Shown here: in pieces, positions 57,060-64,000 of the stretch
Numbering within the stretch: the first letter of the stretch is position 1
Layout of the letters: the number at the start of each line of letters is the position of its first letter
From: Rhodobacteraceae bacterium bin131
Lineage (GTDB): Bacteria > Pseudomonadota > Alphaproteobacteria > Rhodobacterales > Rhodobacteraceae
Length of the DNA: 64,000 bases
Assembly (NCBI GenBank): GCA_002239085.1
Contig: MPNP01000002.1
Coordinates: forward strand, 41,379-105,378
Direction: 5' to 3'
The notes under the pieces: generated by a model
Database searches by the model: none
Told to the model about the DNA's origin: nothing
Seen by the model: the letters and a program-made list of their open reading frames with translations, nothing else
Made by a program: the position numbers and the translations under genes

Positions 57060-59390
57060 TTGGCTAAATTCATTTGGTTAAAGAAAGCCTTTTTTAGCGT
57101 ATTAACTTTTCTGTTTTTCTCAGCATCCCTTTATGCTCAAACCTTTCAATATGATCGGATTGAAGTCATAGGGAACCTTCTGATTGACACTGAAAGCGTT
57201 ATCGAAATTGCAAATTTGCCGAGTTCAGGCTCGGTTAGTGCAAGTGCGATTAATCAAGCCTTTCGTGCTTTGTCCGACCGCGGTGTTTTTGAAGAAATTT
57301 CGATTGTTCCTCGTGATAGTGCTCTTGAAATCACCGTGCGGGAATACCCAACAATTAATCAAATTGCTTTTGAAGGAAATAAACGAATCAATGATGAAGA
57401 GCTCGCCACCTTGATTTTATCAAAACCTCGTCAAGTTTACTTACCCTCAAGAGCCAAAGAGGACGCGGGAACTATCTCTCTGGTCTATTATGCACGCGGT
57501 CGGTTTGCTACAGACGTTACGCCATTTATTATCCGTCGTTCAAACAATCGTGTTGATTTGGTGTTTGAAATTGTTGAAGGCTCAGTCGTTGAAATTGAAC
57601 GATTGAGTTTTATCGGCAATTCAGCATTTACTGACCGACGCTTGCGACGAGTACTCAGTTCCAAGCAAGCCTCGACTTTGCGTACTATTGTAAAAAATGA
57701 TACCTACTTTGCCGAGCGTCTTGAACTGGATAAGTCTCTATTGAATGATTTTTATCTAGCCAATGGGTATGTTGATTTTGAGATAGAATCTGTCTCCACA
57801 GAACTGACCCGTGAGAGAGATGCGTTCCTAATTACATTTAAAATCAGTGAAGGTCAGCAATTTAACTATGGCAATATTACCGCGTCAAGTGCATTTGAGG
57901 AAATTGACCCCACACTTTTCTTAGAACAATCCAAACTTAGCGAAGGGCAAATATTTTCGCCACTAACTCTCAGCGATTCGGTTGAACGATTACAGTTTTA
58001 TGCTTCTGAGCAGGGATTGAATTTCATCCGGGTGACACCCGAGACCAAGAAAAATCAAGACAATAGTATTGATGTTAACTTCAAGATTGAACGAGGTGAG
58101 AGGATTATTGTCGACCGCATTGATATAGAAGGTAATGTAACAACATTGGACCGTGTTATTCGCCGAGAGTTCAGAATTGTAGAGGGAGATCCCTTACAAC
58201 CTGCTGAAATCTCTCGAGCAGCAGCGCGGATACGAGCATTAGGGTTATTTTCTGACGTTCAAGTGGAAGCACGTGAAGTTTCTTCCACACAAGTTGCTTA
58301 TACTGTCAATGTTGACGAAGCTCTGACCGGGAGTCTTGCATTTGGTCTTGGTTATTCACCAGAGACAAAATTGTCAGGTAATGTCAGTTTAACTGAACGT
58401 AATTTTCTTGGTCGCGGACAAACCCTAGGATTATCCTTTGAATTAGGGTCAGGTAGTCAAGACACCAATGTTTCGTTTTACGAACCCAGACTTTTTGATC
58501 AGAATATCAGCTATGAAGGAATCTTTGGCTGGAGCAGTAGTGCTACTGATTCGGATGTTGTTAATGTGGATGAGTTTACTCTCTATAATGCTCTAGGTTT
58601 CCCTTTAGAACGCTACAGTAGACTGACTCTCAATGTTGGGTTTTCAAGACTTTCACCCTCTACTTACAGTGGAATTTCAAAAATCCTCTTAGAGGACTTG
58701 GGTAAGGATGCCATTAAGATCAACCGCCGTATCAGTTTTGGATATGCGTATTCATTCAACCGTATTGGAGCCGGTTACGATAGAGGTAGTGGATTTTCTG
58801 GTCGGTTTAGTCAGATTATATATTTTGGTAACAATTCACACAATACATTGCGAACCAGAGGAGAACTGAACGCGCGATATACTCCCCTCGGGTCGGAAGT
58901 GGTTTATATGGCAACACTTGAAGGGGGTATCGTTCGAAGTAGGAGTCCGGCAACACGGTTATCTGACCGCTTCCAGTCGAATACAAGTATCTTGCGAGGT
59001 TTTGCTCCAGGAGGGATCGGTCCACGATCTATTAATAATGAATCTTTAGGAGGTAATTACTTTGCAGCAATGCGGCTAGAGAGTCAGTTTCCACTTGGTT
59101 TTGGGGGTGATGCTGGAATAAAAGGGGGAGTTTTTCTTGATACCGGGTCGGTTTGGGGGTTAGACCAAAAAGTTGATTTTAAGAGAGAAAATACCTTATG
59201 TCTTGATCTCATTAAAGATGGTGACAGCTGCCTTGTTGATGACTCATTTAAGTTACGCTCAAGTATTGGCGCTTCTCTCTTCTTTAATAGCCCGTTTGGT
59301 CCTTTAAGGTTAAACCTATCTCGCCCACTTTTAATATATAAAGGGGATCAAAAACTAAACTTTGAGTTCACTCTTTCCTCTTCATTTTAA
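57060..59390 (+). CDS. bamA: Outer membrane protein assembly factor BamA
   Basis: Core of the BAM complex that inserts beta-barrel proteins in the outer membrane. The 776-residue protein has a signal peptide (ending ASLYAQ), five POTRA domains at roughly residues 25-425, and a 16-stranded barrel. The conserved VRG-like loop is RGFAPGGIGPRS, and the C-terminal strand ends in Phe. It begins at TTG 57060 with GGAGA upstream. It follows rseP and precedes the Skp-like gene by no gap, so the two are coupled. Confidence 0.96.
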   Translation: MAKFIWLKKAFFSVLTFLFFSASLYAQTFQYDRIEVIGNLLIDTESVIEIANLPSSGSVSASAINQAFRALSDRGVFEEISIVPRDSALEITVREYPTINQIAFEGNKRINDEELATLILSKPRQVYLPSRAKEDAGTISLVYYARGRFATDVTPFIIRRSNNRVDLVFEIVEGSVVEIERLSFIGNSAFTDRRLRRVLSSKQASTLRTIVKNDTYFAERLELDKSLLNDFYLANGYVDFEIESVSTELTRERDAFLITFKISEGQQFNYGNITASSAFEEIDPTLFLEQSKLSEGQIFSPLTLSDSVERLQFYASEQGLNFIRVTPETKKNQDNSIDVNFKIERGERIIVDRIDIEGNVTTLDRVIRREFRIVEGDPLQPAEISRAAARIRALGLFSDVQVEAREVSSTQVAYTVNVDEALTGSLAFGLGYSPETKLSGNVSLTERNFLGRGQTLGLSFELGSGSQDTNVSFYEPRLFDQNISYEGIFGWSSSATDSDVVNVDEFTLYNALGFPLERYSRLTLNVGFSRLSPSTYSGISKILLEDLGKDAIKINRRISFGYAYSFNRIGAGYDRGSGFSGRFSQIIYFGNNSHNTLRTRGELNARYTPLGSEVVYMATLEGGIVRSRSPATRLSDRFQSNTSILRGFAPGGIGPRSINNESLGGNYFAAMRLESQFPLGFGGDAGIKGGVFLDTGSVWGLDQKVDFKRENTLCLDLIKDGDSCLVDDSFKLRSSIGASLFFNSPFGPLRLNLSRPLLIYKGDQKLNFEFTLSSSF

Positions 59391-60011
59391 ATGATTCAAT
59401 TGATCCAACGTGTTTTCCTAGGATGTGTACTCGGACTTGGACTTAGTTCATTTCCAATTTATTCCCAAACGCAAAATTCGGACAGAAACTTATATCTCCC
59501 GGTTTTGCCATCAGTTGTTGTTATCAACACTGATCTGATCTATACAAACTCCAATTACGGTCAAAGAGTATCAAGACAGGCAGCTCGAGTCCTAAGCGAT
59601 CTTAAAATTGAGAATGAAGTAAAATCGGCACAACTTGCACAAGAGGAAGAACAGTTAGTGAATATGAAGCAAGAGCCGGATTTCAAAGAACTCGCAAAAA
59701 AATTTGATGATAAAGCGGCTCGTGTAAGGCTTGAGCAAGACCAAAAAGAGTTTTTAATCAACTCATGGAATGCCACTGAACAGGCAGTCTTTAATCAAAT
59801 TCTCTTCCAGTTCATGAATCAATTAACCCAAATAATGGACTTCCAATTGGTTCTCACTCACGACAGTGTTTTTTGGCATTCTGAATTATTAGATATATCC
59901 GATATTCTTGTTTCATTTATGAATGAACAAATTGGTGATGGAACTGAACTTGAAAGCTATGCCGACCCATGGGAAATAGCTGATATTGAAAAAACTTCTA
60001 TTGCACAATAA
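59391..60011 (+). CDS. skp: OmpH/Skp family periplasmic chaperone
   Basis: Periplasmic holdase that carries unfolded outer membrane proteins to BAM. The 206-residue product has a signal peptide (ending in SFPIYSQ), then VVVINTDLIYTNSNYGQRV and a long coiled coil, Glu/Lys/Gln-rich at about residues 70-125. The C-terminal part is longer than in E. coli Skp. It begins immediately after bamA. lpxD, expected next, is absent. Confidence 0.85.
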   Translation: MIQLIQRVFLGCVLGLGLSSFPIYSQTQNSDRNLYLPVLPSVVVINTDLIYTNSNYGQRVSRQAARVLSDLKIENEVKSAQLAQEEEQLVNMKQEPDFKELAKKFDDKAARVRLEQDQKEFLINSWNATEQAVFNQILFQFMNQLTQIMDFQLVLTHDSVFWHSELLDISDILVSFMNEQIGDGTELESYADPWEIADIEKTSIAQ

Positions 60012-60040
60012 TCATGATTTTTATCTAACCAAGGAACACA

Positions 60041-60511
60041 ATGAACGAAATAAATTCTGCAACCTTTGTCGATATTGACTTGCTAAAAATCAAGCGAATG
60101 ATTCCGCATCGATTTCCTCTACTCCTTATCGATAAAGTGACCCGCGTTGAGAAATGGAAAGGTGGAATTGGCCACAAATCTGTTACGAACAACGAACCTC
60201 AGTTTCAGGGACATTTTCCAGATAACCCCATCATGCCTGGAGTTTATGTTCTTGAATCAATGGCTCAGACCGCGGCAATCATTGTCAGTCATACATTAGA
60301 CATGATTGACCGCAAACTAGGGATTTACTTAGTCGCCATTGATAATGCTAAATTTCGTAAAATGGTAGCTCCAGGCGATAATTTAGAATTGCATATGAAA
60401 GTGGTTCGCCAGCGGCGCTTTGTTTGGAAATTTGAAGGTGAAGCAAAAGTTTCTGACCGGATCGTGGCTGAAGCTTCCATCACAGCCATGTGGGAATTAC
60501 TTGATGAATGA
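60041..60511 (+). CDS. fabZ: 3-hydroxyacyl-ACP dehydratase FabZ
   Basis: Dehydrates 3-hydroxyacyl-ACP in fatty acid elongation. The 156-residue hotdog protein has IPHRFPLLLIDKV (catalytic His) and GHFPDNPIMPGVYVLESMAQ (catalytic Glu). It begins the fabZ-lpxA-lpxI-lpxB part of the cluster; its stop overlaps the lpxA start (ATGAATGA). This neighbourhood links membrane fatty acid and lipid A supply. Confidence 0.97.
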   Translation: MNEINSATFVDIDLLKIKRMIPHRFPLLLIDKVTRVEKWKGGIGHKSVTNNEPQFQGHFPDNPIMPGVYVLESMAQTAAIIVSHTLDMIDRKLGIYLVAIDNAKFRKMVAPGDNLELHMKVVRQRRFVWKFEGEAKVSDRIVAEASITAMWELLDE

Positions 60512-61328
60512 GCCACTAATGCCTTCTCTTGATGCTTCGATTCATCCAACAGCAGTTGTTTCACCCCATGCAACAATCAGTCCAGGATGTATTGTTGAGG
60601 CACATGCCTTTATCGGTGATGAGGTCACTTTAGAAGAGCGCGTGCACGTTAAGCCATTTGCAACTGTCACGGGTTTAACGTGCATTGGTGCCGATACCGT
60701 GATCTATCAGTATGCGTGTGTTGGTGAGGTTCCCCAAGATTTAAAATATCAGGGAGAAAAAACACAACTCGTTGTTGGCAAGCGAAATAAAATCCGCGAG
60801 GGTGCGACCTTAAACACTGGTACTGCACACGGAGGAGGGCTTACCAAGGTAGGTGATGATTGTTTATTAATGACAGGTTCCCATGTTGGGCATGATGTGA
60901 TGGTTGGGAATAATGTAATTCTTGCCAATCAAGTCGCTCTTGGGGGACATTGTATCATTGAGGATGATGTAAGAATCAGTGGTTTAAGCGGGGTTCACCA
61001 GTTTGTTCGAATTGGCAAAGGAGCCTTTATTGCGGCGGTGACACTCGTTCGAAAAGATGTCATTCCTTATGGCTTTGTTGATAATCCGATGGGAGACCTT
61101 GTCCAAATAAATCTTCCTGGCTTGCGAAGAAGTGACATTTCGGCAACAAAAATTGTTGAATTAAAAAAAGCATTTGAATTTTTGTGTGATCACGAATCGT
61201 TTACGGGGGCAATCAAAGAGCTTGGCAAACAAGACTATACTGAGGATTCATTGGTTCCCGATATCATTCGTTTTTGTCAGGAAAAAAGTAAAAGAGAATA
61301 TCTAAAACCTACCTCAAAGCCAAAATGA
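60504..61328 (+). CDS. lpxA: UDP-N-acetylglucosamine O-acyltransferase LpxA
   Basis: First step of lipid A synthesis, adding a 3-hydroxyacyl chain to UDP-GlcNAc. I chose ATG 60504 (MNEPLMPSLDASIHPT), since an upstream Met would lie inside fabZ. It gives 274 residues with left-handed hexapeptide repeats. The catalytic His is in MTGSHVGHDVMVG, with GGH and SGVHQFVRIG following. Overlaps fabZ by eight bases and lpxI by four. Confidence 0.96.
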   Translation: MNEPLMPSLDASIHPTAVVSPHATISPGCIVEAHAFIGDEVTLEERVHVKPFATVTGLTCIGADTVIYQYACVGEVPQDLKYQGEKTQLVVGKRNKIREGATLNTGTAHGGGLTKVGDDCLLMTGSHVGHDVMVGNNVILANQVALGGHCIIEDDVRISGLSGVHQFVRIGKGAFIAAVTLVRKDVIPYGFVDNPMGDLVQINLPGLRRSDISATKIVELKKAFEFLCDHESFTGAIKELGKQDYTEDSLVPDIIRFCQEKSKREYLKPTSKPK

Positions 61329-62161
61329 AACAATCTTGCCAATCTTCCTTTGTCATGATCGGAGGCTCTGGTCCTCTTCCAGAAATAATTTTCAAGCAAC
61401 TGCAAGATCAAGATTGGTCAATTAAAATTTTGTCTTTACCAGGTTCTCGCCATGAACATCTTGACCCTAGCTGCAGACAAATCAATCTCCATAATTTTTT
61501 AAGCGAACTTCAGCGATGCCGGCTTGAAGGTGCTCAAAACATAGTTCTTGTCGGAGGGGTTAATCGGCTTGATATTAATAATGAATATGCGGCCATGGAC
61601 AACCACGGGTCAGAGATTGCGGGGGGAGACGATAAAGTACTCAGAGGTTTCCTCAATAAAATTGAACAGTTGGGCTTTAAGATCAGGGGAATTAATGAGT
61701 TTCTTGTTGATTTCATAACCCATGAGGGTTTCCTCACGGTTGCTCAACCCAGCGCGCTTGATGAGATTGATGCTTTAAGAGCTGAAGAAATCATGGCTGC
61801 CCTTGGTCAAGTTGATGTTGGTCAAGCAACAATTGTTAGAAACCAAATATGTTGGGGTCTTGAAACTGGGTTAGGGACAGATTGGATGCTCAAATCACTT
61901 CTTGAAGAATTTGTGAACAGTCAATCAACGGTTGTGCCAAGTGGATTGCTATACAAAGGCTCCAAAGCAAACCAAGACTTACGAGTTGATCTGCCGACAA
62001 TTGGCTTAACGACTATTGAACTTGTTCATCAGTTAGGATTGGCGGGAATTGTTATCGAGTCAAATCTAACAATCATACTTGATAGGCCTAGGGTCATTCA
62101 ATTTGCTAATGAAAAGGGGCTTTTCCTTTGGTCAAAAGTAAAACAAGAAGTCAAAACCTAA
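61325..62161 (+). CDS. lpxI: UDP-2,3-diacylglucosamine pyrophosphatase LpxI
   Basis: Removes UMP from UDP-2,3-diacylglucosamine, replacing LpxH in alphaproteobacteria. The 278-residue protein has the LpxI features: GGSGPLPEIIFKQLQDQ, VLVGGVNR (seen as IVLVGGVNRLD), GDDKVLRGFLNKIE and the C-terminal DLPTIGLTTIELVHQLGLAG with the catalytic Asp region. It overlaps lpxA by four bases and lpxB by 34. Confidence 0.95.
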   Translation: MKQSCQSSFVMIGGSGPLPEIIFKQLQDQDWSIKILSLPGSRHEHLDPSCRQINLHNFLSELQRCRLEGAQNIVLVGGVNRLDINNEYAAMDNHGSEIAGGDDKVLRGFLNKIEQLGFKIRGINEFLVDFITHEGFLTVAQPSALDEIDALRAEEIMAALGQVDVGQATIVRNQICWGLETGLGTDWMLKSLLEEFVNSQSTVVPSGLLYKGSKANQDLRVDLPTIGLTTIELVHQLGLAGIVIESNLTIILDRPRVIQFANEKGLFLWSKVKQEVKT

Positions 62162-63348
62162 AGCGCGTATTTATCCTAGCCGGAGAGCCATCAGGAGATC
62201 GGCTTGCCGCTGATTTAATGGCGGGCTTAAAACTGTATTTTCCGACGATTGAAATCCACGGTGTCGGTGGTCCGTTAATGGTCAAGGAGGGGCTTAAAGT
62301 AGTGTACCCTTACGATGAATTAGCGATCATGGGGCTTTTTGAAGTTCTCAAGCATTATCGGCACCTTGTTCGGTTAAAGAACTCAATTGCCCATACCATA
62401 ATCAGAGAAAACTATGATCTCGTCATTACTGTTGACAGCCAAGATTTTTCTATTCGTCTCGCAAAAGAATTAAAGGTTCATAAATTTTCACAACCCATTA
62501 TCCATTATGTTCTACCCACTGTTTGGGCTTGGCGCGCAAACCGGATCACCAAGGTAAAGCAATTTTATGACCATATCCTCTACCTATTTCCCTTTGAAAA
62601 AGAAATTCTTGATCAGAATGCGATATCGGGAAGTTTTGTTGGGCATCCAATAACCCGGCTTTGTCAAATCACTCCCAAAGACTATAACACGGTGATTAAA
62701 TCTATGGGAATTGACCTTGACCAAGACATCCTTTTGATTTTACCCGGCTCAAGAAAAAGCGAATTCAAACGCTCCGTTCCAGTTTTTTCGGCGACTGTAA
62801 ATAAGGTACTGAATGCGCACCCTCGCTTTCAACCTGTTGTTGTCTTGGCTCCCAATATTGTTGAATATTCGAATCAGTTTACCGAGCAATGGTCATCTAG
62901 CATTAAGTTTTTTGACCCTCGGTTAATCTCATCCAGACAGTTTGATCAGTACAAAATGGCTCTGTTTTGCACTAGTAAAATCGCTCTAGCAATGTCCGGT
63001 AGCGTTTCTCTTGAACTTGCCGCAAGTCAAACGCCAATGGTCATTGGATATGATTTTGATAATTGGTTTACACGTCAGATTATAAAACGTATGCTTCTGA
63101 TTAACACGGTGACACTTGTAAACCTCGTTTCACACTCACATTCAGTTCCTGAGTGCTTGGGAACAGATTTTAATTCTACACAACTGAGTGAAGAACTTAA
63201 AAAGTTGATTGAAAGCCAGACATGCTATCAAAAGCAGCTTGATTCCTTTAAAATAGTCATGGAGAAGCTCGCTTTCCCTATGAGTGATATAAACTATCCA
63301 GCGGCCGAAGCTATATATCAACATTGTGTCAATCAAGATAGCGGTTGA
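62128..63348 (+). CDS. lpxB: Lipid-A-disaccharide synthase LpxB
   Basis: Joins two acylated glucosamines in lipid A synthesis at the inner membrane. The 406-residue glycosyltransferase has AGEPSGDRLAADLMAGL, GVGGPLMVKEGL, HYVLPTVWAWRANRI and GSVSLELAASQTPMVIGYD. It begins at TTG 62128 inside lpxI; AAAGGGG lies upstream. It ends the cluster. Confidence 0.95.
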   Translation: MVKSKTRSQNLKRVFILAGEPSGDRLAADLMAGLKLYFPTIEIHGVGGPLMVKEGLKVVYPYDELAIMGLFEVLKHYRHLVRLKNSIAHTIIRENYDLVITVDSQDFSIRLAKELKVHKFSQPIIHYVLPTVWAWRANRITKVKQFYDHILYLFPFEKEILDQNAISGSFVGHPITRLCQITPKDYNTVIKSMGIDLDQDILLILPGSRKSEFKRSVPVFSATVNKVLNAHPRFQPVVVLAPNIVEYSNQFTEQWSSSIKFFDPRLISSRQFDQYKMALFCTSKIALAMSGSVSLELAASQTPMVIGYDFDNWFTRQIIKRMLLINTVTLVNLVSHSHSVPECLGTDFNSTQLSEELKKLIESQTCYQKQLDSFKIVMEKLAFPMSDINYPAAEAIYQHCVNQDSG

Positions 63349-63483
63349 TGGGCGCCTACAGTTCAACATTGCGAAAGCAAATCTTCAATTTTTCCTTGAT
63401 ATGGAATCAGTTGGTCGGCAATTAAGTGAACGCGGATAAGACTCAACATTAAGATTTTGTTGTTAAAGTGTCTATGATAGATA

Positions 63484-63509
63484 ACTGTGATTTAAAGTTT
63501 GATCACAGT
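63484..63509. promoter_or_regulatory. Inverted repeat upstream of the ferredoxin oxidoreductase gene
   Basis: ACTGTGAT at 63484-63491 and ATCACAGT at 63502-63509 are exact inverted arms separated by ten bases. The spacing is too wide for a CRP site (TGTGA-N6-TCACA), with N12 here. It may be an operator or a hairpin. The rest of the 63349-63618 gap shows nothing else. Confidence 0.35.
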
Positions 63510-63618
63510 GTATTATTCCAGAGAGTGATTGGCTTGGTACTATTGCACATAACAGGTTTTTACCGGATATGAGTTCGTACTTTTTGGTCAAATAATCTGC
63601 AACAAAATTAATGGATTA

Positions 63619-64000
63619 AATGTTAGATAAACCACAATCCAACGAAAAGATTCGGCACGTCACCTTAGATGACCGCTATGATCTTGCGAAAAAAACTGTT
63701 CTTTTGAATGGAACACAAGCATTAATTCGAATGCTCCTTAATCAAAAGGCACGAGACATAAAGGCGGGGCTCAATACAGCTGGTTACGTTACCGGTTACA
63801 GGGGTTCGCCGCTTGGTGGAGTGGACATGCACATCTCTCGCGAACTCCACCGATTGTCCGCGGCTGATATTGTCTTTCATCCGGGATTGAATGAGGATAT
63901 TGCCGCGACAGCAATATGGGGAACACAGCAGGCAGAGTTGCACGGTGAAGGTAAATTTGATGGTGTGTTTGGGCTATGGTATGGAAAGGGACCTGGTGTA
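63619..64000 (+). CDS. Indolepyruvate ferredoxin oxidoreductase, N-terminal part
   Basis: Thiamine-dependent enzyme that oxidises arylpyruvates (or branched 2-oxoacids) to acyl-CoA with ferredoxin. The 127 codons in the window begin MLDKPQSNEKIRHVTLDDRY and include LLNGTQALIRMLLNQK, GYVTGYRGSPLGGVD, and EDIAATAIWGTQQAEL, with GVFGLWYGKGPGV at the edge. These match the TPP-binding start of the fused 1,100-plus-residue IorAB-like proteins of proteobacteria. The gene continues past the right edge. The ribosome site is weak. Confidence 0.88.

Noticed and set aside
63486-63507. CRP-type site TGTGA...TCACA upstream of the ferredoxin oxidoreductase gene
   Set aside because: The spacing is 12 bases rather than the six required by CRP-family dimers.

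Overview
The window is a typical AT-rich alphaproteobacterial chromosome segment, probably from a free-living, perhaps marine, heterotroph. The evidence is gene content and order: a pyrH-frr-uppS-cdsA-rseP-bamA-skp-fabZ-lpxA-lpxI-lpxB envelope cluster using LpxI, a cycJKL-type ccmE-ccmF-ccmH group, an alphaproteobacterial Fur, a NifU-like scaffold, a TRAP transporter and a valine-catabolic operon. I cannot fix the order or genus from sequence alone. Both window edges cut genes: an M32 carboxypeptidase on the left and an indolepyruvate ferredoxin oxidoreductase on the right.

Layout. 0-9.7 kb: peptidase, crotonase, hotdog thioesterase, ribosomal proteins L13 and S9, murI, argC, cytochrome c maturation (ccmE, ccmF, ccmH) and a PaaG-like crotonase. 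9.7-14.8 kb: an accessory island built on a tandem duplication. Each copy holds a surface lipoprotein gene with an 11-G tract just after the lipobox, then a spacer with a different transposase remnant (IS1595-like in one, IS630-like in the other), then a shared repeat of about 170 bp. By reading frame the first lipoprotein gene is ON and the second OFF. 14.8-25.3 kb: M20 peptidase, mnmA, ligA, a NifU-like scaffold, gluQ, gyrA and ssb. 25.3-28.3 kb: a gene-poor stretch holding one small membrane protein and a strong candidate small RNA with a CCUCCUCCC loop. 28.3-41.5 kb: uvrA, the valine/isobutyrate operon (mmsA, acyl-CoA dehydrogenase, HIBCH, mmsB), a CBS protein, coaD, a cyclophilin, a DUF3179 protein, tyrS and anmK. 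41.6-42.2 kb: an unexplained, GC-richer, highly structured island. 42.3-52.6 kb: eno, fur, selO, a nucleoside hydrolase, mazG, a TRAP transporter with a palindromic candidate operator, and miaA. 52.7-63.3 kb: the translation, phospholipid, outer-membrane and lipid A cluster.

How the genes work together. The last cluster runs from UMP kinase and ribosome recycling through undecaprenyl-PP and CDP-diacylglycerol synthesis to BAM assembly, Skp chaperoning and lipid A synthesis. The expected dxr (between cdsA and rseP) and lpxD (between skp and fabZ) are absent from their usual slots. The valine operon takes isobutyryl-CoA to propionyl-CoA. No tRNA, rRNA, CRISPR array or prophage was seen.

The most interesting items are the phase-variable tandem lipoprotein locus, the candidate anti-Shine-Dalgarno small RNA at 27.4 kb, and the structured island at 41.8-42.1 kb. 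All calls rest on reading motifs and base patterns by eye; no database search was run.
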